Assembly: GCA_964597075.1 (NCBI GenBank) | Contig: CAZQXC010000001.1 | Span: 18,308 to 82,307, forward strand | Direction of reading: 5' to 3' | Origin: UBA2336 sp964597075 | GTDB taxonomy: Bacteria > Bacteroidota > Bacteroidia > Cytophagales > Cyclobacteriaceae | Length of the DNA: 64,000 bases | Shown here: positions 43,502 through 51,444 of the stretch, one piece after another | How positions within the stretch are numbered: the first letter of the stretch is position 1 | How the letters are laid out: each line of letters begins with the position of its first letter | Translations under genes and position numbers: made by a program | Notes under the pieces: model-generated | Database searches by the model: none | Told to the model about the DNA's origin: nothing | What the model saw: only the letters and a program-made list of their open reading frames with translations

Positions 43502-44914
43502 ATGAAAACAAAACAATTTTTTTTTAAAGAATGGCTCAGTAAGGCCAAAGTTACATTGATTGCATTAGCAATTGTCACGCTAACCATATCAAGCTGTAAC
43601 GATGATGACAATTCGGTACAGCCAACACAAAACATTGTGGTGTTGGCTCAGGGTAACAGCAACTTAACATCATTGGTTGCCGCCCTTGTTAAATTTCCTG
43701 ATCTGGTAACAACCCTGAGCGGAACAGGAAATTTCACTGTTTTTGCACCAACTAACGAAGCATTTGCCGGATTGCTAACCGCTATTGGTCAGTCGAGCTT
43801 AGATGATATACCAGAAGATGTATTGCGTGATGTATTGGAGTACCATGTTGTTGCTGGTGCAGCCGTTAGGTCAACGCAGCTTACTGCAGGACCCGTGGAA
43901 ACTGTGGGCGGTGAAGACATTACGGTAAGCCTAACAGGTGGAATAAAATTAAACGGAAGTGTCAGAGTAGTTACGGCCGATGTGGAAGCAACCAATGGTA
44001 TTGTCCATGTTATTGATGCGGTGCTTGTGCCACCTTCAATTTCACCCATAGTTGGAACGATTGTAGCCCCTGCATTTTTCAATAAAGATTTTACAACACT
44101 GATCGCTGCTGTCAAAGCAGCCTCTCCAACGATTCTTCAGACATTATTGAACTCCGATGAGAAAACCTTATTTGCTCCAACCAACGCGGCCTTTACAGCA
44201 GCAGGCATTACATCATTGCCCAATCAAGCAACCCTTGATGCGGTGCTTACTTATCATGTTATTGACGCAAAAGTGATGGCTGCTGATATTGCTAATAGTA
44301 GCTCATCAGCCGAAACGCTGAACGGAAATATCTACCTGAGCAAAGGAACAGCCGGTGTATTTATTAATGGAACAACTCAAGTAACATCAACAGATATTTC
44401 CGGATCTAATGGCGTTGTTCATGTTATTAACAGAACGCTTTTACCTCCGTCACAAACTATTGCCCAGATCGCAGTTGCTGCTTCTACGGCATCATCTCCA
44501 CAATTTACACAATTGGTTGCAGCCCTTACTAAGGTTCCAGCGTTGTTAAATGCAGCCGGAGCCCCGGGTAATTTAACCGTATTTGCGCCAACGGATGCAG
44601 CCTTCCAGGCCTTATATACAGCTTTAAATGTTGTTGACTTAAATGCACTTGAGGCTCTTATTGGTAATGAGAAACTAACAGAAGTACTTGAACACCACAT
44701 TGTGGGGGCGCGTGTTTTCTCAACCGATCTGACCAGCGGATCAGTGCCTATGCTTAACCAGAGTGTGACAGTGAATTTGTCTAATCTAACGATAACCGAT
44801 GCTAATGGAAGTACACCTCCTGCAGGCTTAGTAAGCGCATCACTTAACATCCATGCAACAAATGGTGTTATTCATGCCATCGATAAAGTTCTTATTCCTA
44901 CAGGTATTTTATAG
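43502..44914 (+). CDS. Surface lipoprotein with three fasciclin (FAS1) domains
   Basis: This 470-residue lipoprotein has lipobox ISSC with Cys32. Three FAS1 domains follow at about 45-185, 190-315 and 320-470. Each has the H1-type motif FAPTNEAF, FAPTNAAF or FAPTDAAF and an H2 region with the Tyr-His pair and IDAVL/INRTLL/IDKVLIP closing strand. FAS1 domains mediate cell adhesion in eukaryotes and occur in exported bacterial proteins. A predicted surface or outer-membrane location follows from the lipobox; partner unknown. A 190-base gap lies upstream and a hairpin terminator downstream, so it is transcribed alone. Confidence 0.92.
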   Translation: MKTKQFFFKEWLSKAKVTLIALAIVTLTISSCNDDDNSVQPTQNIVVLAQGNSNLTSLVAALVKFPDLVTTLSGTGNFTVFAPTNEAFAGLLTAIGQSSLDDIPEDVLRDVLEYHVVAGAAVRSTQLTAGPVETVGGEDITVSLTGGIKLNGSVRVVTADVEATNGIVHVIDAVLVPPSISPIVGTIVAPAFFNKDFTTLIAAVKAASPTILQTLLNSDEKTLFAPTNAAFTAAGITSLPNQATLDAVLTYHVIDAKVMAADIANSSSSAETLNGNIYLSKGTAGVFINGTTQVTSTDISGSNGVVHVINRTLLPPSQTIAQIAVAASTASSPQFTQLVAALTKVPALLNAAGAPGNLTVFAPTDAAFQALYTALNVVDLNALEALIGNEKLTEVLEHHIVGARVFSTDLTSGSVPMLNQSVTVNLSNLTITDANGSTPPAGLVSASLNIHATNGVIHAIDKVLIPTGIL

Positions 44915-44936
44915 GTAGAGGGGTAGGTTTAGGTGT

Positions 44937-44969
44937 GAAGAGTCCCGTGCAATTCTGCGGGACTTCTTC
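44937..44969 (+). terminator. Hairpin terminator after the fasciclin gene
   Basis: GAAGAGTCCCG pairs with CGGGACTTCTTC (one bulge) around a 10-base loop, 22 bases after the stop. The T run is interrupted, so it may be only partly efficient. Confidence 0.5.
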
Positions 44970-45010
44970 TATATAAATGATTTTGTACATTCGATTTAAA
45001 TTAATGCACC

Positions 45011-46036
45011 GTGTTTAAAGTTCGTTACCGGTATCTTTTTATTCTTGCGCTGGCAATTTATTCCTACCTGAATATCCGGTATACAGTAGGGGATAAACTT
45101 TTTGACTTCCCGCTTTCCGGCACGTTGCTTTTCTTAACGCTGGCCGTGGTGGTATTGGGTGTTTGGGAACTCAATCGCCTGGTTGAAAGCCGGCTGGGAA
45201 AATTGCACACCTTTTTCAATAAAAGAGTGCACCCGCTACTTATCATATTTTTACTGAGCCTGGTAAATGTGGCCGTGGTTTGCTTCTTTTCCATGCAGGC
45301 CTTATATACTGTAGCCGCGATACCGGTTCAGATAAACGCGGAACATCTTACCCTGCTTATGGCTTTTGGTTTTCGGGTAAACTTGTTTTTGAATTGTGTT
45401 AACGCCATTGTGTTTTTCATGGAAAAACTCAAAAAAACACAGCTGGAAGCGGAGCAATTAAAAAAAGTATCCATTGAAGCACAGTTTGAGGCACTTCGAA
45501 ATCAGATTAATCCACACTTCTTGTTTAACTGTTTAAATGCACTTTCAACGTTAGTGTATAAAGACGCAGAAACATCTGCAAAATTTATCGATCAGTTGGC
45601 TACAGTATATCGCTACCTGCTCTACAACCAAGAGAAGAAGGTCGTTTCGCTTAAAGAAGAGTTGGCATTTATCGAATCGTACCTCTATTTGCTCAAGATA
45701 AGATTTGGCGAAAATATTTTGATAAGAAATGAAATAAATGGTGAGAGCGATAAGTTCTATGTGGCCCCAGCGGTATTGCAAATGCTGATTGAAAATGCTA
45801 TTAAACATAATGTGGTCTCTAAAAAATTTCCATTGGAAATATGCCTTCATTTAGAAAAGGATTTCATTGTGGTAAGTAACACCCTACGATCCAAAGAAAT
45901 CAAAGAGGAGTCTACATATCTTGGACTCAAAAACATTCAGAGTCGGTATGAGTTTTTAAGTGACCGGAAAGTAGAGATTAATGGTACAGACAATCAGTTC
46001 ACCGTAAAAATTCCACTATTGGAGCTTGTTGAATGA
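45011..46036 (+). CDS. LytS/YehU-type sensor histidine kinase
   Basis: This 341-residue protein has four hydrophobic helices within residues 1-135. A His_kinase domain has NQINPHFLFNCLNALSTLVY at about 164-183, where the His in NPHFLFN is the phosphorylation site. The HATPase region has LQMLIENAIKHN at about 255. It forms a two-component pair with the LytTR regulator that starts four bases before its stop (ATGA overlap). The start is GTG at 45011, since a stop codon lies three codons upstream in frame. Such pairs often respond to envelope or metabolite signals; the target genes cannot be seen here. Confidence 0.93.
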   Translation: MFKVRYRYLFILALAIYSYLNIRYTVGDKLFDFPLSGTLLFLTLAVVVLGVWELNRLVESRLGKLHTFFNKRVHPLLIIFLLSLVNVAVVCFFSMQALYTVAAIPVQINAEHLTLLMAFGFRVNLFLNCVNAIVFFMEKLKKTQLEAEQLKKVSIEAQFEALRNQINPHFLFNCLNALSTLVYKDAETSAKFIDQLATVYRYLLYNQEKKVVSLKEELAFIESYLYLLKIRFGENILIRNEINGESDKFYVAPAVLQMLIENAIKHNVVSKKFPLEICLHLEKDFIVVSNTLRSKEIKEESTYLGLKNIQSRYEFLSDRKVEINGTDNQFTVKIPLLELVE

Positions 46037-46794
46037 GAGTATTAATTGCCGAAGATGAGCCCCTTGCTGCTGAGCGCCTCATTGGCCTTTTAAAGGAATG
46101 TGACCCCTCCCTTGTGGTGATGGACCATGTTGACAGCGTAGAAGACCTGGTTCGTATTTTGGCAGCACCAAATTCAATTGACCTGCTTTTACTGGACATT
46201 CAATTGGCTGATGGAAAAAGTTTTGAGGCCTTTGATAAAACTCAGATCGATAAACCCATTATTTTCACTACGGCCTATGATGAATATGCGATACAGGCGT
46301 TTAAACATTATAGTATTGATTATTTATTAAAGCCGGTTAAAAAATCTGAATTACAAATTGCCCTGGATAAATTCCGCAGGGTTACTGTGAAGTCTTTTCA
46401 ACCCGAAGAAATGGCGCTGCTTAAGGAAGTACTGAAGCAAAGTAACACCACATATAAGGAGCGCTTTCTACTCAAAGCTGGTAATAAACTACAATTCAAA
46501 TTGGCCAGTGAAGTCGCGTACTTTTTTGCTGATGGCAAAGTAGCCTACCTGATCACCAAGAAGGACAACCGTAAATTCATGATTGATCAAACGCTGGAAG
46601 AACTTGAAAATTTGCTTGATCCGGTATCGTTCTTCCGCATAAGCCGAAAGTTTATTGTCAGCATTGACGCCATTGCAGAAGTGAAAGGACTAATCAGTTC
46701 ACGCATGGAATTAAAACTCAACCAGGCTTGTGAACACGACCTAACCATTAGCCGCGAGCGGGTGCATGCCTTCAAAAATTGGCTTGATCGCTAA
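46033..46794 (+). CDS. LytTR-family response regulator
   Basis: This 253-residue protein has a receiver domain at about 1-120. Asp55 in LLLLDIQLADG is the phosphoacceptor, with acidic pair EDE at 7-9 and Lys in LLKPVKKSEL at about 104. A LytTR DNA-binding domain follows at about 145-250 (YFFADGKVAYLIT, FRISRKFIVSIDAI). It is translated with a 4-base overlap after the sensor kinase, so the two are one operon. Target promoters with LytTR direct repeats were not identified. Confidence 0.95.
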   Translation: MRVLIAEDEPLAAERLIGLLKECDPSLVVMDHVDSVEDLVRILAAPNSIDLLLLDIQLADGKSFEAFDKTQIDKPIIFTTAYDEYAIQAFKHYSIDYLLKPVKKSELQIALDKFRRVTVKSFQPEEMALLKEVLKQSNTTYKERFLLKAGNKLQFKLASEVAYFFADGKVAYLITKKDNRKFMIDQTLEELENLLDPVSFFRISRKFIVSIDAIAEVKGLISSRMELKLNQACEHDLTISRERVHAFKNWLDR

Positions 46795-46828
46795 ATGCTT
46801 TTTATCTTAGCGGAATGTTACAATAATT

Positions 46829-47185
46829 ATGAAAACTATAATTCTGCTCTGTATCCTTGTTCTTCCGCTTTTTGTGTTCGCACAAGAGACTCCTGTTTCG
46901 GATGTTGACTCACTAAAGAGAGAAATTCTTCTACTTCGGGCAGATGTAGACCAAATTCAACTTAACCTGGCCACATCACAAAAAAAATTTAAATCAGGGA
47001 TTATTGTGGCCACGATTGGTTACACGGTTACCATTGCTGGCGGCCTAATGTTGGGAAGAAAATATGATGACCTTGGAAAAGTGTTGCTGGTTAGCGGGGG
47101 GGTTACCGGAATTACCGGAACCTTCATGATGACCGATGCCTTCAAATACCTGAACCGAAAGAATTCGTCCCATAAGCCAAACTGA
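46829..47185 (+). CDS. Small membrane/periplasmic protein of unknown function
   Basis: This 118-residue protein has an N-terminal signal peptide (MKTIILLCILVLPLFVFAQ), a short coiled coil at about 28-52 (DSLKREILLLRADVDQIQLN), and two hydrophobic helices at about 58-78 and 86-105. I recognise no named domain. It follows the response regulator gene by 34 bases on the same strand and may be cotranscribed with the two-component pair. Confidence 0.7.
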   Translation: MKTIILLCILVLPLFVFAQETPVSDVDSLKREILLLRADVDQIQLNLATSQKKFKSGIIVATIGYTVTIAGGLMLGRKYDDLGKVLLVSGGVTGITGTFMMTDAFKYLNRKNSSHKPN

Positions 47186-47263
47186 AACGGGTCACTGATA
47201 AATATCATTGAAGATTCACATTCTTGTATGCATCTTTGCGGTTGTATTCAGCCAAATACAGTC

Positions 47264-47923
47264 ATGAAATTCGATAAAATTCACAATAAAGGTCAGGCCC
47301 GTTTATTTGATAATCGTTTTCTGGAAATGCTGACCAAAGCGCATCCACTCGTTATATGGGGTATGTATATACCTGTAATTTCTTATTTGCTTTATTACAG
47401 TAATGCCACGTTGAGCCATCCCGTTTATATGGTTGTTCTGGTATTTTTGGCGGGTATGTTTTTCTGGTCCTTCTTTGAATACCTGGCCCATCGGTTTGTT
47501 TTTCATATTATTCCACAAACAGAACGATCACGAAAAGTCGTTTATATCATGCACGGAAATCATCATGAATACCCACGGGATAAGCAACGTCTTTTTATGC
47601 CTCCAATTCCAAGCTTGATTATTGCCTCTACCATCTTTGGGTTGACACACCTGGCACTAGGACCCTATGCGTTTATGTTTTTTCCCGGTTTTTTATTGGG
47701 TTATCTGATTTATGGAAGCATGCATTATGCCATTCATGCCTGGAACCCGCCATATAAGTGGATGAAAGGGTTGTGGAGAAATCACCATCTTCATCACTAC
47801 AAAAATGATCACCTGGGCTTTGGTGTGAGCTCTACTTTATGGGATCACGTTTTTGGAACCATGTTCGATCTAAAAAACGAGAAAGAGGACAAAGAGAAAG
47901 TTAAGGAGTTGATGTACGAGTAG
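47264..47923 (+). CDS. Sterol desaturase/fatty acid hydroxylase family protein
   Basis: This 219-residue integral membrane di-iron enzyme has His clusters typical of the fatty acid hydroxylase superfamily: HRFVFHIIP at about 75, HGNHHEYPRD at about 98, HYAIHAW at about 155 and HHLHHYKND at about 176. The spacing resembles fatty acid 2-hydroxylases. Bacteroidota contain 2-hydroxy fatty acids in sphingolipids, so ceramide or fatty acid 2-hydroxylation is an inferred role. I chose the ATG at 47264 (MKFDKIHNK); an in-frame ATG at 47228 would add an uncharacteristic Cys-rich stretch. Its stop directly abuts the convergent protease stop. Confidence 0.88.
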   Translation: MKFDKIHNKGQARLFDNRFLEMLTKAHPLVIWGMYIPVISYLLYYSNATLSHPVYMVVLVFLAGMFFWSFFEYLAHRFVFHIIPQTERSRKVVYIMHGNHHEYPRDKQRLFMPPIPSLIIASTIFGLTHLALGPYAFMFFPGFLLGYLIYGSMHYAIHAWNPPYKWMKGLWRNHHLHHYKNDHLGFGVSSTLWDHVFGTMFDLKNEKEDKEKVKELMYE

Positions 47924-49012
47924 TTACTCCTTGTGTTTTGCCTCACTGATCATCAGGAATTCAGCAATATTTTCTGTATCAATCATGCCGATTAATTGAC
48001 CCGCTGAAAAAACAGGCGCAGCAGTTTTGCGCGTTGTTTGCATAGCGGTCCAGGCTTCTTCTAGCGAAGAGTTTATGTCCAGTGAAATGAAATCGGGATT
48101 CATAGCCTCTGATACAGAATTCGTAAACTTTCCTTCACGTAAGGCCTTTATTATTTCGTCCCGGTTTAGCGTGCCAACCACACGGCTACCATCGGCCACG
48201 ATAAAATTTTTGTTCTGGGAAGCCAGTAAGCGATCAGAGCAGTATTCTATGGTATCATCAGGTTTTACGATTGGAATGTCGCGCATCAACGCGTCTGCTA
48301 CGGTGTACCCTTTTAGTAATGATTTGGTTTCAGCAAATTGTGCTTCTGCCTGCGCGCCAAGAAAAATGAAGATACCGATGAATACCAGGAAGGGGTTATA
48401 GAAAAATCCAACGAAGACAAATCCAACGGCCAATAGCTGGCCCACCGATGCAGCGATTCGCGTGGCAACATTACGCTCAAACTTAAAAGACAACAATGCG
48501 CGGAATACACGGCCACCGTCCATGGGGAAAGCGGGAATCATATTGAACACGGCCAGCCAAATGTTGACGACCATCAACGAAAACAAAAAATTGTGGTGAC
48601 TAAGCCGCGTTAAATCCATTTCTTCAATAACATTAGGACTGAGCTTAATGAAAGGGAACAGAATTCCGGCTATGATGATATTTACAAGGGGCCCGGCCAA
48701 TGCTACCACTAACTCTTCTTTTGGTTTTTCCGGGATGGATTCGAGTTGGGCCAATCCACCAATGGGCAGTAATGTAATATTTCGTGTTTTAATGTTGTAC
48801 CGTTTGGCCGCAAGCGCATGCCCAAGTTCATGCGCGGTAACACAGGCAAACAGGGTTAAAATAAACAACACACTCCAGATTATATCAACGGTGCCCATTC
48901 CCTGCTTCAGGTTGATGTACACAATCCACCCGATGAGAATCAAGAATGTCCAATGAACAAAAATCTGAATACCGGCCACACGCCCTAACGATAGGGAATA
49001 CTTCATCTTCAT
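47924..49012 (-). CDS. Site-2 protease (M50) with C-terminal CBS domain pair
   Basis: This 362-residue membrane metalloprotease has the zinc motif TAHELGHALAAKRY at about 61-74 (HExxH) and the third-ligand region FNMIPAFPMDGGRVFR at about 155. Hydrophobic segments cover residues 1-225, then two CBS motifs follow (VADALMRDIPIVKPDD at about 236 and SEAMNPDFISLDINSS at about 298). Proteins of this SpoIVFB-like architecture cut membrane-bound substrates; CBS pairs bind adenine nucleotides and may report energy state. The substrate is unknown. ATG at 49012. It lies 13 bases downstream of the hydrolase gene, in the same direction. Confidence 0.93.
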   Translation of the reverse strand: MKMKYSLSLGRVAGIQIFVHWTFLILIGWIVYINLKQGMGTVDIIWSVLFILTLFACVTAHELGHALAAKRYNIKTRNITLLPIGGLAQLESIPEKPKEELVVALAGPLVNIIIAGILFPFIKLSPNVIEEMDLTRLSHHNFLFSLMVVNIWLAVFNMIPAFPMDGGRVFRALLSFKFERNVATRIAASVGQLLAVGFVFVGFFYNPFLVFIGIFIFLGAQAEAQFAETKSLLKGYTVADALMRDIPIVKPDDTIEYCSDRLLASQNKNFIVADGSRVVGTLNRDEIIKALREGKFTNSVSEAMNPDFISLDINSSLEEAWTAMQTTRKTAAPVFSAGQLIGMIDTENIAEFLMISEAKHKE

Positions 49013-49025
49013 AACTTAAAGTAAA

Positions 49026-49853
49026 TCAATTAGCAGGTAATTGAATATGACTTCCATCAGGATTTAGATGATTCAAAAAGGATTCGGTTACATTATTTAC
49101 AACTTCTGGCTGCTCAAGGCTTGCACTATGCCCAGCACCCGTTATAATTTCAAGTACCGAACCGTTGATTTGCTTGTGTATACGCTTTGCTTTTTCCGGA
49201 ACGGTGGCAACATCCTCATCACCCACCAGCACCAGGGTTGGCAAGGCAATGCTTTTAATTTCTTCGTAAACACTTGCCCGGTCGATTACTCCCTTTACTG
49301 ATTTAGTAATGGATTTTTTCAATGCCAAGATATGACGTTCCCAATACGTGCGCTCGGCTGTGCGTTCAGGATCGGTGAGAAAACTTTTACCAAACAAAAT
49401 GTTCATGATTTTTTGTTGAATAGGTCTACTGCCGGCCACAGCAAAAATCAAGTTCAACAAATTGTATTTCAATTTAAAAACCTCTGCATCGGCAGAGGTA
49501 TCCATCAATACAAGACTTTTTAAAAGATGAGGCTTACGTGCCGCCAGGCGCATGCCCACAAATCCGCCCATACTTAACCCCACAAAGTGAACGGGAGCCA
49601 ATTGAAGATTTTCGATCAACGCAGAGGCGTCAAGAAACAAACTATCTATATCGTAACCCGATTCAGAAACTTCACTTTGTCCCTGCCCCCGGTGGTCATA
49701 GGCAATACATCGGTAGCGGGTTTTGAAATGATCAATCTGGGCCCGGAACATTTTACTGGACATGAGCAAGCCGTGTGAAAAAACAATGGTTTCATTACCA
49801 GTGCCTTCATCGGTATAAAAAAGACTAGCGTGGTTGCAGTTACAATACGGCAT
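49026..49853 (-). CDS. Alpha/beta-hydrolase
   Basis: This 275-residue soluble hydrolase has the oxyanion-hole HGLLMSSK at about 27, nucleophile elbow GLSMGGFVG with Ser at about 95, and catalytic His in GAGHSASLEQPE at about 250. The acid is likely in the LVLVGDEDVATVP strand at about 217. It resembles 3-oxoadipate enol-lactonase-type esterases, but a specific substrate cannot be given. It shares orientation with the M50 protease and lies 13 bases upstream of it, so one transcript is likely. Confidence 0.92.
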   Translation of the reverse strand: MPYCNCNHASLFYTDEGTGNETIVFSHGLLMSSKMFRAQIDHFKTRYRCIAYDHRGQGQSEVSESGYDIDSLFLDASALIENLQLAPVHFVGLSMGGFVGMRLAARKPHLLKSLVLMDTSADAEVFKLKYNLLNLIFAVAGSRPIQQKIMNILFGKSFLTDPERTAERTYWERHILALKKSITKSVKGVIDRASVYEEIKSIALPTLVLVGDEDVATVPEKAKRIHKQINGSVLEIITGAGHSASLEQPEVVNNVTESFLNHLNPDGSHIQLPAN

Positions 49854-49983
49854 TTACGAATGGTTTGGTTAAATGTATCACACAAACAGAAGGATATCAA
49901 GGAAAGTTGTCAGTAGCCACTCATCAAATGAAAGTTTTATTTGATTGTGGTTAGTTGTATTTTTCTTGGAGAATTACCGCCTC

Positions 49984-51315
49984 ATGAACTACCGCATTCT
50001 TATACTGGCGCTTCTGCTTCCTGTGGTTGCAGCAGCTCAATCTACCGTTAAAGCCCTTGTTGGCGGAACACTCATTGATGGGTATGGCGGTAAGCCATTA
50101 CAAAATTCAGTCATCATTATTGAAGGCGAACGCATACGGGCCATCGGGCAAGTGGGTGCTATCGACATTCCAAAAAATGCAGAAATAATCTCCACCGAAG
50201 GGATGAGTGTATTGCCCGGACTTTGGGATATGCACGTGCACCTGATGATCAATGGGCACAGCGATTATACGCATTGGGACAAAACCTATTTAAAACTGGC
50301 AAAAGATATTATCATGCCATCATCAGCGCATCAACTTCTGCTGGCCGGAGTAACCAGTGCGCGCGATTTAGGCGCCCCGCTTGAACCCAGTATTAATGTT
50401 CGTGATAGGATCAACAAAGGAGAAATTCCAGGGCCTACCATGTACATGAGCGGACCATTTATTCAGCACGAACCGTACCCCGGGACAGCTGAATTCCGGT
50501 GGGGTGTGAAAGGCGAAGCCGATGCGCGGGCAAAAGTTCAGCGCCTTGCCAAAGCAGGCGTGAATTGCATTAAGCTCATCGATCAGGATGAAATGACGGA
50601 TGCTGAGTATTTGGCCGTGGTGGATGAGGCCCATAAGCATAAATTAAAAGTGGTAGCCCATGCGCACAGGCCGGATGAAATACGAAGGGGACTGAAAGCC
50701 GGTGTTGATTGTTTTGAGCATACAGGTTTAGCTGCCGCGCCTGAATATCCTGCAGATATCATCGGGATGATTAAGGAACGCACCGCGAAGATGAGTTTAG
50801 GTCCGTTGTTCTGGACGCCTACGGTAGAAGGGCTTTACAATTACGAATATGTGCGCGACAACCAAGAACACTTGGACAACACCTCCTGGCATTTGGGTTT
50901 ACCCGATTCCATCGTTGCCGATATTAAGCAATCCATTAAACATCCCGGCAGACTTTCCTACTTTGGATTGAACCCACTTCGCAAACCAACACTGGAAACA
51001 AAAATCAATCAACTTAAAAATGCTGGCGTGGTGCTGCTCATTGGTACGGATAGTGGTATCCCCATGAAGTTCCACAGCCAAAGTACCTGGAATGAGTTGG
51101 ATGTGTGGGTGAATAAATTCGGGTTCGATCCGATGTACACCATCCGTGCGGCAACCTATTGGCCTGCGGTGGCCATGGGTGTTGAAAAAGATTTTGGAAC
51201 AATCCATGAAGGTAAGTACGCAGACATTATTGCTGTGAAAGGTGATGTGTTGCGGCATATGGCATTACTGCAACGGGTGGATGTGGTGATTAAGAAGGGG
51301 AAACAGTATAAGTAA
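49984..51315 (+). CDS. Secreted amidohydrolase family protein
   Basis: This 443-residue protein starts with a signal peptide (MNYRILILALLLPVVAAAQS). The metal-dependent amidohydrolase domain has the early HxH motif GLWDMHVHL at about 72-80, a catalytic Lys candidate in GVNCIKLIDQDEM at about 180, VVAHAHRPDEI at about 210, and the Asp in LIGTDSGIPM at about 345. It resembles imidazolonepropionase-like exported amidohydrolases of Bacteroidota. Substrate is unknown. ATG 49984 directly begins the signal peptide. It precedes the S9 peptidase gene on the same strand with a 129-base gap, so cotranscription is possible. Confidence 0.92.
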   Translation: MNYRILILALLLPVVAAAQSTVKALVGGTLIDGYGGKPLQNSVIIIEGERIRAIGQVGAIDIPKNAEIISTEGMSVLPGLWDMHVHLMINGHSDYTHWDKTYLKLAKDIIMPSSAHQLLLAGVTSARDLGAPLEPSINVRDRINKGEIPGPTMYMSGPFIQHEPYPGTAEFRWGVKGEADARAKVQRLAKAGVNCIKLIDQDEMTDAEYLAVVDEAHKHKLKVVAHAHRPDEIRRGLKAGVDCFEHTGLAAAPEYPADIIGMIKERTAKMSLGPLFWTPTVEGLYNYEYVRDNQEHLDNTSWHLGLPDSIVADIKQSIKHPGRLSYFGLNPLRKPTLETKINQLKNAGVVLLIGTDSGIPMKFHSQSTWNELDVWVNKFGFDPMYTIRAATYWPAVAMGVEKDFGTIHEGKYADIIAVKGDVLRHMALLQRVDVVIKKGKQYK

Positions 51316-51387
51316 CCTCCATTCTTGGGCTGTAAGTTGGCGTGTTCATAGGTTTTATGAGCAACTGAGAGGAGATTTGAACTAACG

Positions 51388-51414
51388 TGTCACGCTGAGC
51401 TTGTCATAGCGCGA
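51388..51414. repeat. Degenerate copy of a possible interspersed repeat
   Basis: The stretch TGTCACGCTGAGCTTGTC and the following bases resemble a motif that I recall scattered through many Bacteroidota genomes, usually continuing as GAAGCG. Here it continues ATAGCGCG. It sits in the gap between the amidohydrolase and S9 genes. No second copy was seen in the window. Confidence 0.4.
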
Positions 51415-51444
51415 TCTAATCAAAAGAAAATTCCATTACTTGAT

